DNA of 64,000 nucleotides from Sandarakinorhabdus sp. (GCA_020692215.1 JAIMKW010000002.1:62001-126000); one strand, 5' to 3'. Shown: positions 42,482 to 51,580, counted from the first letter of the stretch. Notes: generated from the sequence alone by a model not told the origin. Translations and numbers: made by a program.

Positions 42482-43107
42482 TGCAGGAAGGGCTGGCCGA
42501 TGAACTTCTGGCCGCACTGGCGTGGCTGGATTTCGCCGGTGTTGCCCTGTTTGCAATCACCGGTGCGCTTGTAGCCGCCCGTGCGCGGCAAGACATCATC
42601 ACCTGCGGCTTCTTCGCAGCGCTTACGGGCATTGGCGGCGGCACTGTTCGGGATCTGCTGATAGACGCTCCGGTCTTCTGGCTGGAGAAATCCGGCTATG
42701 TTGAAGTCTGCCTCGCTGCCGCCGTTGCAGTGTGGCTTCTGAAAACCGAGCATTGGCCCGAGCGCGTCCTGCTCTGGCTCGATGCACTGGGGCTTTCGGC
42801 CTATTGTGCACTCGGAACGGTGAAGGCGCTCACGTTCGGGGTGGAGCCCGTTGCCGCCATGGTGATGGGCGTGCTGACGGCGACCTTCGGCGGGATGCTG
42901 CGCGATGTGCTGGCTGCACGGCCATCCGTTCTCCTTGGCCGTGAAATCTATATCACGGCGGCTGTTGCCGGGGCCGGCCTTACGGTTGCGCTTGCGCTTG
43001 GCGGCTTCAGCAACTGGACGGCGGGCATCGCTGGAGCCTGCCTTGCCTTTGCCGTGCGGGCTGGCGCCATCGCCCGCGGATGGACTCTTCCCGGCCACAG
43101 GGGCTGA
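42481..43107 (+). CDS. TRIC-family (UPF0126) trimeric cation channel-like membrane protein
   Basis: The 208-residue protein has seven predicted helices formed by a duplicated three-helix unit. Each unit carries a glycine-rich GGxxRD signature: GGGTVRDLL and GGMLRDVL. This matches bacterial homologues of trimeric intracellular cation channels, which conduct K+ or related monovalent ions across the inner membrane. The ATG overlaps the lpd stop by 1 nt, so it is probably co-transcribed with the dehydrogenase complex, an unexplained partnership. It converges with the amino-acid permease gene. Confidence 0.88.
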   Translation: MQEGLADELLAALAWLDFAGVALFAITGALVAARARQDIITCGFFAALTGIGGGTVRDLLIDAPVFWLEKSGYVEVCLAAAVAVWLLKTEHWPERVLLWLDALGLSAYCALGTVKALTFGVEPVAAMVMGVLTATFGGMLRDVLAARPSVLLGREIYITAAVAGAGLTVALALGGFSNWTAGIAGACLAFAVRAGAIARGWTLPGHRG

Positions 43108-43141
43108 AAGCGGAAGCCACGGTCCGATTCACACGCGACAG

Positions 43142-44446
43142 CTATCGCGGCCGCATGCGCGCAACCATGAACAGGAAAGTGCCTATCGTGAAGGCGCCGG
43201 CCAGCATCGCCCAGGCATCGGCCTTGCTCTGGGACATGGCCCAGACGCAGATTGCCGTTGCCAGCAATGTTGCCATCAACATCGGCAGAGAGGGCAGGGC
43301 GCGCAGGCCATCCTGCTGACGGAGGCGCGGAAGCGCAGCATAGATCAGCACAAACAGGATCAGGCGGGCAAGTGTGCCCAGCACGGCAAGCCAGACGAAG
43401 CTGCCGCTGAGCGCAAGTGCCAATGCGGCAAGGCCGAACACAAGGATCGAGTTGGCGGGCGTTGCAAAGCGGGCACTGACGGTGCCGAACCAGCCGGGCA
43501 GGGTGCCCTGTTGCGCCATGGCAAAGGTGATCCGCGGTGTTGTCAGCATGTTGCCATTCAGATTGCCTGCAAGCGATGCGAGGGCGGTGAGTGACATGAC
43601 GACGATACCCGCGCCACCAGCAAGGGTGGCACCGAAGGCAATCATCGGAGCCTCAGCTGTGCCATCGGATGCAACGGCCGTGTAGGCCAGCTGGATCAGC
43701 AGATAGAAGCATGTGGTGGCGGCGATGGTTCCAACCAGGCCACGCGGAATGCTGCGCCGGGGGTTCACTGTTTCGCCGGCCGGCACCATCGCCCCCTCGA
43801 ACCCGACGAAGGCATAGAGAATGATGAGTGCGCTGGCCTCTACTGTCGAGAAAGCGGGAAGGTTTGTCGGCATCTGCAGGGCGGGCCCATAGAGCCATAG
43901 CCCGGCAATCGCGAACAGGATGAGGGGGGCTGCCTTCAGGATAGAAAAAAGCGTCAGCAGGCTGATGGCGCGCCGAACGCCTGCAACATTCGCCAATATC
44001 AACACGGCGATGACCGTGGTGATGATAAGCGCGCGCCCCGCTGGCCCTTGGAGTGCCGGCACCAGCCCTGCCGTGTAGGCGGCAAAGACAGTCACATTGG
44101 CCGCCATCGCCGTCAGTTTGGCGATGTAGAAGAGCCAGCCCGCCTGGAACCCTGCGAAGGCACCGAACGCCTTGTCGACATAGGCAACCGGACCGCCGGT
44201 GCTGTCGAAGCGGGACGCAACGGCCGCGAGCGGCGCGACCACGAGCAGCATCGCCAACCCGAACAGCGGGAACAACAATGGCCCGAAATCGCCGAAGTCC
44301 CGATATACCAGCCCCGGCAGGACGAAAATGCCAGCACCTACGACACCGTTGAACGCTAGCAGTGCTGCACCGATGGGGCCGATCCGGCGCTGAAGACCAA
44401 GCCCGGCGCCCGTCACGCTTTGCGCGCTGGCTTTTTCAAAGGCCAA
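43142..44446 (-). CDS. APC-superfamily amino-acid permease
   Basis: The 434-residue protein has about 12 transmembrane helices. 'AFNGVVGAGIFVLPGLVY' is the helix-1 signature with the unwound GxGIF motif that binds the substrate amino group, and 'YAFVGFEGAMVPAGETVNPRRSIPRGL' is the helix-6/7 region. It probably imports or exchanges an amino acid or amine; substrate unknown. The frame opens with TTG and overlaps the end of sppA by 11 nt; no better start was seen downstream, so translation may be coupled to sppA. Confidence 0.88.
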   Translation of the reverse strand: MAFEKASAQSVTGAGLGLQRRIGPIGAALLAFNGVVGAGIFVLPGLVYRDFGDFGPLLFPLFGLAMLLVVAPLAAVASRFDSTGGPVAYVDKAFGAFAGFQAGWLFYIAKLTAMAANVTVFAAYTAGLVPALQGPAGRALIITTVIAVLILANVAGVRRAISLLTLFSILKAAPLILFAIAGLWLYGPALQMPTNLPAFSTVEASALIILYAFVGFEGAMVPAGETVNPRRSIPRGLVGTIAATTCFYLLIQLAYTAVASDGTAEAPMIAFGATLAGGAGIVVMSLTALASLAGNLNGNMLTTPRITFAMAQQGTLPGWFGTVSARFATPANSILVFGLAALALALSGSFVWLAVLGTLARLILFVLIYAALPRLRQQDGLRALPSLPMLMATLLATAICVWAMSQSKADAWAMLAGAFTIGTFLFMVARMRPR

Positions 44447-46316
44447 ACCGCTTCTTCAGAGCCGACCAAAGACCTATGCCGTGATCCAACGATCCGCGCG
44501 GAACAGCATGGTTCATGCAGCTCAGGCAATGCGCCTGAATCGTCGGCCCTGCGGCGACAGCAAGGGCGGCTTCCACCTGTGCTGCCGCCCGCATGCGCGA
44601 GACCGTAACAGCGCGGGCAAGCGCATCCTGCCGCGGTGCTTCGCTTGTGCCTTCCAGTTTGCTGAGCAGTTGCACAAGGAAGGGCTTGGGCGCGCTCATC
44701 ACCTTCACGCGCGGCGTGCCTTCGATCCCGGCGCGGCGGCCGGCTTCGGCCACGGCGGCATCGAGATCGCCGAAACTGTCGACCAGCTTCAGGTCTTTCG
44801 CGCGTTTTCCCGACCAGACCCGGCCTTCGGCGACACGCTCCACCTCTGCGACCGGCAGTTTGCGGGAACCGGCAACAAGCGCGATGAACTGCCGATAGAT
44901 ATCGCCGACGCTTCCTTGAATCAGGGCCCGGGTGGGGTCGTTCAGGCCGCCGACGATATCGGGCTGGCCCGAAAAGGGCGTGGTGCCGACACCGTCGCTG
45001 GAAACGCCGATGTCCTTCAACGTCCGCTCGAAGGTGGGGACGATCCCGAACACGCCGATCGATCCGGTGATGGTGGTGGGGCTGGCAAAGATCGCATCCG
45101 CGCCCGCTCCGATCCAGTAGCCACCGCTGGCGGCTACGGGCCCGAAACTGGCGATGACAGGCATCTTTGCAGCGCGTGCGTCCTGCATCGCGAGGCGGAT
45201 TTGTTCGGATGCCATGGCCGAGCCGCCACCGGAATCGATCCTGACGACGAGCGCCTTTACATCGTCGTCGGCAATGGCGTCTTCGATGAGGGCCGAGATC
45301 GTGTCCCCACCCGCCTGACCTCCGGTCGCCTCGCCATCCACGATCGCGCCACTGACGTGCACGACGGCAACGGCGGGGCCACTGGATTTCGGCTTGTCGC
45401 GGGCGGCCATATAATCACGGCCACCGATCCGCAGGAAATCGCCCGGCATGTCGGGATCATCCCCCTCGCCGACCTGCGCCCTGAGCGCCTTGTGCCAGTC
45501 CCCCTGGGATTGCACCACATCGACGAGCCCGGCATTCCGGGACAGTGTTGCCTGATCCTGGTTGGCGCTGGCAATGCGCGCAGGCCAGCTGGCGAGCGTT
45601 GCATCGAGATCCAGCCCCTTGCCGCGCTGTTGCTGGACCGTTGTTCGCCAGCTTGCCCAAAGATCGTCTGCCAGCATCTGGTCTGCCGCGCGGGCTTCTG
45701 GCGAGCTGTCGTTGCGGGTGTAGGGCTCCACGAAGCTTTTATAGGTTCCCACGCGGAACACTTCGATATTGACCTTCAGCTTGTCGAGCGCATCCTTGAA
45801 ATACAGTCCGCTGCCGCCGGGGCCCGTCAGCAGAACAGCGCCCATTGGCGAAAGGCCTATGCGATCGGCATGTGCTGCCAGGAAGTAGCCATCGTCCCCA
45901 TAGGCGGTTGCCCATGTCTCGACCTTCTTGCCCTCTGCGCGAAAGCGGGAAAGGGCTGCCGCCACACTTTCGAGATTGGCACGGCCGCCGCCAAAGAACC
46001 GATCAAGATCGAGCGCTATCATGCTGATCGACTTGTCTTTCGCGGCCAGGTCTATTGCGCGCACCAGCCTTGCCGTTTCGGTTTCCGCTATGATCTGTTC
46101 GCCCGTGAGGGCAGCCAGCACAGGGCGATCCTGCGCCTGATCGACCAGAATGCCATCCAGTTCGACGTAAAGGGCAGCGCCGTCGGGCACCTTTGCTACT
46201 GGCGAGCTTGTGGACATCCCGGCCCATATCGCGCCGAACAGCATCACCAACAGCAACAGGACGAGCGCATCCTTGACGCCTACAAGGAATGTCCAGACGC
46301 CTTTCAAAAACTGCAT
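44436..46316 (-). CDS. sppA: Signal peptide peptidase SppA, 67K (long) type
   Basis: The 626-residue inner-membrane serine protease degrades leftover signal peptides. It has one N-terminal membrane anchor (about 13-33) and the duplicated ClpP-like fold of the long form. The general-base lysine is Lys193 in 'GTYKSFVEPYTR' and the nucleophile Ser397 in 'VAASGGYWIGAGADAIF', so the pair is split between the two halves as in E. coli SppA. A C-terminal extension of about 60 residues contains two cysteines (AHCLSC). It overlaps the downstream permease gene by 11 nt. Confidence 0.94.
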   Translation of the reverse strand: MQFLKGVWTFLVGVKDALVLLLLVMLFGAIWAGMSTSSPVAKVPDGAALYVELDGILVDQAQDRPVLAALTGEQIIAETETARLVRAIDLAAKDKSISMIALDLDRFFGGGRANLESVAAALSRFRAEGKKVETWATAYGDDGYFLAAHADRIGLSPMGAVLLTGPGGSGLYFKDALDKLKVNIEVFRVGTYKSFVEPYTRNDSSPEARAADQMLADDLWASWRTTVQQQRGKGLDLDATLASWPARIASANQDQATLSRNAGLVDVVQSQGDWHKALRAQVGEGDDPDMPGDFLRIGGRDYMAARDKPKSSGPAVAVVHVSGAIVDGEATGGQAGGDTISALIEDAIADDDVKALVVRIDSGGGSAMASEQIRLAMQDARAAKMPVIASFGPVAASGGYWIGAGADAIFASPTTITGSIGVFGIVPTFERTLKDIGVSSDGVGTTPFSGQPDIVGGLNDPTRALIQGSVGDIYRQFIALVAGSRKLPVAEVERVAEGRVWSGKRAKDLKLVDSFGDLDAAVAEAGRRAGIEGTPRVKVMSAPKPFLVQLLSKLEGTSEAPRQDALARAVTVSRMRAAAQVEAALAVAAGPTIQAHCLSCMNHAVPRGSLDHGIGLWSALKKRFGL

Positions 46317-46420
46317 GCGCTTGCGCTCCTCATTTCGCTCTGTCCCGCCTTAGCGTGCCGGTGTGAATCCGCAATGCCGCAGCCGTTGACTTGCGGCAAT
46401 TGCTACCGGACAGACAGGGC

Positions 46421-47437
46421 ATGGACATGCGACGCGAAGACCTGGATGCGGCGGTTGCCGCCGGCGTGATCGATGCCGGGGCGCGGGACCGGCTGCTGGC
46501 ATGGATGGCCACCCGAACCGAAGGAAATGCCGGGCCCGACAATGAAAGTTTCAGGCTCCTGACCGGCTTCAACGATATTTTCGTCGCGCTGGCCTGCATC
46601 CTGCTGCTTGTGGCCGTGGCGAGCCTTGCGCCCGGCAGGTTCGCCTCGCTTGGAGTGGCCGTCGCAGCATGGGGCCTCGCCGAATATTTTACGCGCCAGC
46701 GGCGTATGGCCTTGCCCAGCATCGTCTTGCTGCTTGCCTTTGTTGGCGGCATCTTTGCTTTCGTGATGGGTCTTTCGGGCAGCGGGCTGTTCGCCATGCG
46801 GTCGGCCCCGGGCGGTGCGCCTGTTCCACCCGGCCTTGCGCTCGCCGGTGCCGCCGCGGTTGCCGCCGCCGCCTTCCACTGGTTGCGGTTTCGTGTTCCC
46901 ATCACGCTGGCTGCCGGTGCTGCCGGGCTGGCGGCCGTCGCCATTGGCGTTGCGGCCGGATGGGCGGGGGCAGCGTTGCTGCTGCCTGCCATGCTGCTGT
47001 CGGGTATCGGCATCTTTGCGCTGGCCATGCGCTACGACATGGCTGATCGGGCACGGTTGACCCGCAACACCGATATCGCTTTCTGGCTGCACCTGTTGGC
47101 TTCACCGCTGATCGTTCACCCGATCTTCGCGATGACAGGGTTGAACGCTGCGGGTTCAGGGGCCGGGGCTGCCGTTGTCGTGCTTCTGGTCTATGCCGTG
47201 CTCACGCTGGCAGCCCTCGCGATCGATCGCCGCGCGCTGCTGGTTTCCGCGCTGGTTTACGTGCTGTATGCGCTGCAAGGGCTGTTTGCAGCAGGTGAGG
47301 TTGCGGCCGGTTTCGGGCTTACAGCTCTTATCCTCGGCAGCTTTCTTGTCATGCTTTCGGCGGCATGGGGGGCGCTTCGGCGTCCCCTTCTTGCACGATT
47401 GCCGGCTGGTTTGGCATCCCGGCTCCCGCCGGGTTGA
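46421..47437 (+). CDS. DUF2157-like multi-pass membrane protein
   Basis: The protein of 338 residues starts with a soluble helical segment (REDLDAAVAAGVIDAGARDRLLAWM) like the N-terminus of DUF2157 proteins. It continues with about nine to ten hydrophobic helices rich in alanine, glycine and leucine. Function is unknown. The ATG at 46421 has AGGG 5 nt upstream; a TTG at 46391 would add ten residues. The last ~90 nt overlap, on the opposite strand, the end of a small lipoprotein gene. Confidence 0.65.
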   Translation: MDMRREDLDAAVAAGVIDAGARDRLLAWMATRTEGNAGPDNESFRLLTGFNDIFVALACILLLVAVASLAPGRFASLGVAVAAWGLAEYFTRQRRMALPSIVLLLAFVGGIFAFVMGLSGSGLFAMRSAPGGAPVPPGLALAGAAAVAAAAFHWLRFRVPITLAAGAAGLAAVAIGVAAGWAGAALLLPAMLLSGIGIFALAMRYDMADRARLTRNTDIAFWLHLLASPLIVHPIFAMTGLNAAGSGAGAAVVVLLVYAVLTLAALAIDRRALLVSALVYVLYALQGLFAAGEVAAGFGLTALILGSFLVMLSAAWGALRRPLLARLPAGLASRLPPG

Positions 47438-47654
47438 GTGGCCGCGCATAAACGGGGGCTGGATAATCCGGCGCCGGGCGGATCGCGCTCCACACCGGCT
47501 CTCCGCGGGCATCGCGCGGGATTTCGCCCCCGGTTACCGCGCCCTTTTGCAGCGATGCTGACAGATACAAGGGCGCGGGCGCGCAGGCGCCAAGCAGAAC
47601 CGGTGCCGAAACCAGCGCTGTCCTCACCCAGATGACAATCAGGTTACTCGCCAT
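47349..47654 (-). CDS. Small lipoprotein, unknown function
   Basis: The frame gives 101 residues: a signal sequence with lipobox LLGAC near residue 24, followed by a proline/alanine-rich chain ('PAPDYPAPVYARPLNPAGAG') without recognised domain. An excellent ribosome-binding site (AAGGGAA, 8 nt upstream) supports the ATG, while the longer open frame upstream is antisense to the methyltransferase gene. Its 3' end overlaps the convergent membrane-protein gene by 89 nt. It probably sits in the inner or outer membrane facing the periplasm. Confidence 0.6.
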   Translation of the reverse strand: MASNLIVIWVRTALVSAPVLLGACAPAPLYLSASLQKGAVTGGEIPRDARGEPVWSAIRPAPDYPAPVYARPLNPAGAGMPNQPAIVQEGDAEAPPMPPKA

Positions 47655-47699
47655 TGCTTTCCCTTGCAGCAACTGGTTTCGCGCGACAAGGCTTTCGGA

Positions 47700-48911
47700 A
47701 TGATGAACATCGAGAACGGACCTGTGGATGTGGTGCGCCTTGCTGCGCGCGGCGATGGGGTGACGGCAGACAAGCGGTTCATTGCCGGTGCTGTGCCGGG
47801 CGACAGGGTCGGGCCGGATGGGGATATCGTGCCGGGCCCCAATCATGTGGCGCCAGCCTGCCGGCATTATGGCACCTGCGGCGGGTGCCAGATGCAACAT
47901 GTGGCCGATGCGATGCTGACGCAATTTGCGTCCGAGCGTGTGCTCGAACCCCTGGTGCGGCTGGGGATCGTGCCACAAGCCGTGATGCCGGTGCATCTTT
48001 CGCCGCCGGGTGCGCGGCGCCGGGTTGCGATGCGGGCAACGCGGACGAATGGCGACGTTCGGCTGGGCTTCAACGCCCAGGGTGCGCACAGCCTTGTCGA
48101 CATGGCCGAGTGCCCGGTGATGCATCCCTTGCTGTTCGCGCTGGTTGAACCACTGCGCACATTGCTGGGGCCGCATCTGGCGGAACGCTCGGCTATCGGG
48201 ATCACCATGACGCTGACCGACAGCGGTGTCGATCTGCTGCTGGCGAACCTGCAGGCGAACAGCCTGCCGGTGATCGAGGGGCTCTCGAGGTTTGCGGAGG
48301 ATCATCGCCTGGCGCGGCTTTCACTGGAAGGGCCTATGGGCGTGGAAACGCTGATTGCGCGCGCCGATCCGGTGGTCATGATGGGCGGGGTCAGCGTAAC
48401 CTTGCCGCCGGCTGCCTTCCTGCAGGCGACGGCAGACGGGGAAGCAGCGCTTGTTGCCGCCGTTTCGGGCATTGTCGGCCAGGCGCGCACGGTGGCAGAC
48501 CTGTTTGCCGGCAGCGGCACCTTTGCGCTGCCCTTGTCACGCTCTGCCTCCGTTGTTGCCGCCGATGCCGCCGGGCCTGCCATCCGGGCGTTGGAGCAGG
48601 CTGCAAAGCGCGCTGGACGCCGCGTGGTGGCCGAGCACCGGGATCTGTTTCGCAAGCCTTTCTCGGAGGCCGAACTTGCAGGCTTTGATGCCGTTGTCAT
48701 CGATCCGCCCCGGGCTGGCGCCATCGCGCAGACCGAGCAGATCGCGATGAGCAAGGTGCCCGTGGTCGCGGCCGTCAGTTGCAACCCATCGACCTTTGCG
48801 CGCGATGCGGAAAGGCTGGTTGCAGGTGGCTATGTGTTGCATCGGATATGGCCGATTGCCCAGTTCCGCTGGTCGACCCATGTGGAGTTGGTGGCCGAGT
48901 TTCGCAGATAA
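47700..48911 (+). CDS. TrmA/RlmD-family 23S rRNA or tRNA m5U methyltransferase-like protein
   Basis: The 403-residue protein has the iron-sulfur cysteine set near the N-terminus ('CRHYGTCGGCQMQHV'), the SAM-binding 'VADLFAGSGTFALPLS', the catalytic region 'DAVVIDPPRAGA' and the nucleophile cysteine in 'AVSCNPSTFARDA'. These place it in the RNA uracil-5-methyltransferase family. The N-terminal TRAM-like segment is short. Which RNA it modifies cannot be settled from sequence. The ATG at 47700 has AAGG 8 nt upstream; another ATG follows at once. It ends at a hairpin terminator. Confidence 0.9.
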   Translation: MMNIENGPVDVVRLAARGDGVTADKRFIAGAVPGDRVGPDGDIVPGPNHVAPACRHYGTCGGCQMQHVADAMLTQFASERVLEPLVRLGIVPQAVMPVHLSPPGARRRVAMRATRTNGDVRLGFNAQGAHSLVDMAECPVMHPLLFALVEPLRTLLGPHLAERSAIGITMTLTDSGVDLLLANLQANSLPVIEGLSRFAEDHRLARLSLEGPMGVETLIARADPVVMMGGVSVTLPPAAFLQATADGEAALVAAVSGIVGQARTVADLFAGSGTFALPLSRSASVVAADAAGPAIRALEQAAKRAGRRVVAEHRDLFRKPFSEAELAGFDAVVIDPPRAGAIAQTEQIAMSKVPVVAAVSCNPSTFARDAERLVAGGYVLHRIWPIAQFRWSTHVELVAEFRR

Positions 48912-48950
48912 CGCGATGGCCTCATTTTGCCGGAAGCTCCGAAGCGAAAA

Positions 48951-48974
48951 GGGCGAGCCCTTTCGGGCCCGCCC
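48951..48974. terminator. Bidirectional rho-independent terminator
   Basis: GGGCG-A-GCCC-TTTC-GGGC-C-CGCCC forms a GC-rich hairpin with one internal mismatch. It has AAAA directly before it and TCTCTTTT after it, so it can act on both strands. It lies between two convergent genes, the RNA methyltransferase and the deoxyhypusine-synthase-like gene. Confidence 0.75.
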
Positions 48975-49013
48975 AGTCTCTTTTCAGCCGATGCGTTTCC
49001 GTCCGGGCCGGTT

Positions 49014-50093
49014 TTAAGCCCGGAACAGTTTCGCCCAGCCGCGCGCTGGGCGGGTCTTCCAGTGGCCGCGATGATAGGCATCCGACGCCAGCAGCGGCAT
49101 GACCGATCCGGCTTCGGCAAAGACCATCTGTTCATGAACAGTCTGCACCTTGCCCCAGCTGGCAGCTTCCTTCAGCGTTGAAGACGAGCAGGCGCCGTCG
49201 CGTGTGTCGGCAACGGTGATCTGCACGGCATATTTGTGCATCGCAACATCGTGATGGCCAAGGATCTCGGCGCAGACGACGGTGTCCTGGATGAAGTTCT
49301 TGGGGACGCCTCCGCCAATCATCAGCAGGCCCGAAGCGCCGGCCGCGATCTTGATATCGGTCAGCTCGCGGAAGTCGGCGATGGCGTCGAGCACCATATA
49401 GGGCTTGCCTTCCTTCATGCGCTCGACCTGGTGCTTCACAAGCCCGAAGCCCGCAGAGCTGTCCACGAAAGCAGGGCAGAAGATCGGCACATCATGCTCG
49501 TAGGCGAGCTTGACCAGGCTGTTTTCCTTCTTGCCATGCTCGGCAAGATATCTGCCCATTTCGCGGATGAATTCGCGCGAGGAATAGGCGCGGGGCTCCA
49601 GGCCATTGGCGATGGCGCCGATGGTCATGTCGCAATCCTGTAGTTGCTCTTCATCGATGTAGGTGTCGTAGATACGGTCGATGTAGAGCGAGCGCAGCGT
49701 GTTATCATCTGGAATCTCAAGAGCTTGATAGTGTTTATGCCCAAGGCCTTCGAAGAAATCCATGTCCACGATGGTGGCGCCGGTGGCGACGACCGCATCC
49801 ACCATGTTGTTGCGCAGCAGGTCTGCATAAAGATCCATGCAGCCGCCGGCCGAAGTGGAGCCGGCGATCACTAGAAAGATCGTGCAGTCCTTGTCTTCCA
49901 GCATCATGTTGTAGATGCCCGTTGCGCGCGCAAGGTCGCGGCTGGTGAAGCTCATGTTCGCCATCTGGTCGATGATGGGCCGGGCATCGAAGCTCTTGAT
50001 GTCGATATGCTCGACGGTCTTCGAAAGAAGTTCGGCCTTGCGTTGCGCAGCCGCCTGCGTGCCGGGGGTTTCTGCGTCCATCTGCTCGCTCAT
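49014..50093 (-). CDS. Deoxyhypusine-synthase-family protein (possible homospermidine synthase)
   Basis: The 359-residue protein has the NAD-binding Rossmann-type fold of the deoxyhypusine synthase family: 'DCTIFLVIAGSTSAGG', 'VVATGATIVDMDFFEGLG', 'PIFCPAFVDSSAGFG' and the active-site lysine in GGGVPKNF (Lys265). Bacteria have no eIF5A substrate, and several bacterial homologues transfer an aminobutyl group to putrescine or related amines instead. An ornithine decarboxylase lies immediately upstream, so homospermidine from two putrescines is the best guess (inference). Residues after the lysine (NF) differ from the HH of eukaryotic enzymes. GGAG precedes the ATG. Confidence 0.85.
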   Translation of the reverse strand: MSEQMDAETPGTQAAAQRKAELLSKTVEHIDIKSFDARPIIDQMANMSFTSRDLARATGIYNMMLEDKDCTIFLVIAGSTSAGGCMDLYADLLRNNMVDAVVATGATIVDMDFFEGLGHKHYQALEIPDDNTLRSLYIDRIYDTYIDEEQLQDCDMTIGAIANGLEPRAYSSREFIREMGRYLAEHGKKENSLVKLAYEHDVPIFCPAFVDSSAGFGLVKHQVERMKEGKPYMVLDAIADFRELTDIKIAAGASGLLMIGGGVPKNFIQDTVVCAEILGHHDVAMHKYAVQITVADTRDGACSSSTLKEAASWGKVQTVHEQMVFAEAGSVMPLLASDAYHRGHWKTRPARGWAKLFRA

Positions 50094-50116
50094 TCTCGGT
50101 CTCCAACAGGAAAGGG

Positions 50117-50138
50117 CCCCACCGCTCGCGCGGTGGGG
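50117..50138 (-). terminator. Perfect 9-bp hairpin between the polyamine genes (terminator or attenuator)
   Basis: CCCCACCGC-loop-GCGGTGGGG is an exact inverted repeat in the 84-nt gap between the decarboxylase stop and the downstream synthase start. On the transcribed strand it is followed by CCCTTTCC, a weak U-tract. It could partly terminate transcription or protect the upstream mRNA, lowering synthase expression relative to the decarboxylase. Confidence 0.45.
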
Positions 50139-50177
50139 ATTTCATTCAGGCAAATATGTGAAAGGGTGATGACGCCT

Positions 50178-51410
50178 CTAGCGGCGGGTGGCAACCGTCA
50201 ATGGCCGGATGGTCAGCGGAAGCACATTGTCCGGAATGGCGGGCCTGCCGTCCTCGGGGATGAGGGACAGCATCGGCTCGTCGTCCACGATCGCCGTGCT
50301 TGTTTCTCCGAAGCCATTGAAGCCGGTGCGCATGGCATGCCCGTAGGCACCAAGCTGACCGATCTCGATATAGTCTCCGGGCCGGATATCGGCCGGCAGG
50401 GCGAATGGCCCCTTCATATGGTCCATGTCATCGCAGGTGGGACCATAGAAAGAGAAATCCACCAGCTCGGCTTCCGACGCATCGGCACGCACCAGGCGAA
50501 CCGGATAGCGCCATTCCACATGCGCTGCATCGAACAAAGAGCCATAGGCGCCGTCGTTGATGTAGAGTTCGTTGCCGCGACGGCGTTCGACGCGCACCAG
50601 AACCGATGAATAATCCGCCGAGAGCGCACGGCCTGGTTCGCACCAGAGCTCCGCTGAATAGCTGATCGGCAGCGCTTCATAGGCCCGCTCTATCACCGCG
50701 AAATAGGTTTCAAGGCTTGGAGGTTCCATGCCCGGATAGCAGGACGGGAAACCGCCGCCGACATCGATGACATCGACAGTGACGCCCGCTTCCACGATGG
50801 CAGCGCGCACGAAAGCGAACGCGTCGGCATAGGCAGCAGGGCTCATCGCCTGCGATCCGACATGGAAGCAGATGCCCAGTGCATCTGCGACCTGGCGGGT
50901 TGCCAGCAGCAGGGCAGGGGCATCGGCAACGCCGATCCCGAACTTCGACGCAAGGCTGAGCTTGGAATGGGCCGACGAAACCTTCAGGCGAACGCAAAGC
51001 GTAAGATCTGCTGCATTGACGCCGTCAGTGGCGGTTGCCCGCACGATCTTTGCAAGCTCTTCATGGCTGTCGAGCGAGAAGATGCGAACGCCGAGGCTGT
51101 GGTAAGCTTCGAACACGGCCTCCTCTGCCTTCACCGGGTGCATGAATGCCAGCACCGCTTCGGGCAACAACGATCGGATCAGACGTGCCTCTGCGATCGA
51201 CGCAACATCGAAATGCCGGATCCCGCCATCCCATAGGAGCTGGATGAGGTGCGACGAAGGGTTCGCCTTTACCGCATAGAAGCTCTTCCCCGGAAATGCC
51301 GAAGTGAAGAAACGGGCCGCGTCGAGAGCGGCTTCAGGGCGAACGAGTGTAACGGGCGCAACTGGCTGCATTGCGCGCGCTACCCCCAGCGCGTTATGGC
51401 TTTTGTACAA
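50178..51410 (-). CDS. Ornithine (lysine/ornithine) decarboxylase, alanine-racemase fold
   Basis: The 410-residue PLP enzyme has the cofactor lysine in FYAVKANP (Lys48), the glycine loop 'VIDVGGGFPSCYPG', 'WCEPGRALSAD' and the catalytic cysteine in 'YGPTCDDMD', the last diagnostic of ornithine decarboxylases rather than diaminopimelate decarboxylases. It makes putrescine (or cadaverine). A TTG start at 51410 is chosen because GGAGG lies 9 nt upstream and homology begins at 'LYKSHNALGVARAM'; an ATG at 51371 would cut conserved sequence. It is upstream of the deoxyhypusine-synthase-like gene on the same strand. Confidence 0.92.
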   Translation of the reverse strand: MYKSHNALGVARAMQPVAPVTLVRPEAALDAARFFTSAFPGKSFYAVKANPSSHLIQLLWDGGIRHFDVASIAEARLIRSLLPEAVLAFMHPVKAEEAVFEAYHSLGVRIFSLDSHEELAKIVRATATDGVNAADLTLCVRLKVSSAHSKLSLASKFGIGVADAPALLLATRQVADALGICFHVGSQAMSPAAYADAFAFVRAAIVEAGVTVDVIDVGGGFPSCYPGMEPPSLETYFAVIERAYEALPISYSAELWCEPGRALSADYSSVLVRVERRRGNELYINDGAYGSLFDAAHVEWRYPVRLVRADASEAELVDFSFYGPTCDDMDHMKGPFALPADIRPGDYIEIGQLGAYGHAMRTGFNGFGETSTAIVDDEPMLSLIPEDGRPAIPDNVLPLTIRPLTVATRR

Positions 51411-51580
51411 TTCAAGGGACCTCCACGGTGCAGTTGATGAAAGCTGCCTTGCGGTGGAAGTCCCATGGGGCAGCGGAGCGCGCATATGGCGATGCTGACC
51501 CCCCCTGTAAAGAGGAAATCGAAAAACCCGGAAATATTACAGTCGGCCCGAGGCTTAGCATGCGTTTCCAGAGGGCGTTT

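Noticed and set aside
44481..46469. 662-residue plus-strand frame opposite sppA
   Set aside because: Antisense to an intact sppA with both catalytic residues; no recognisable domain in the translation.
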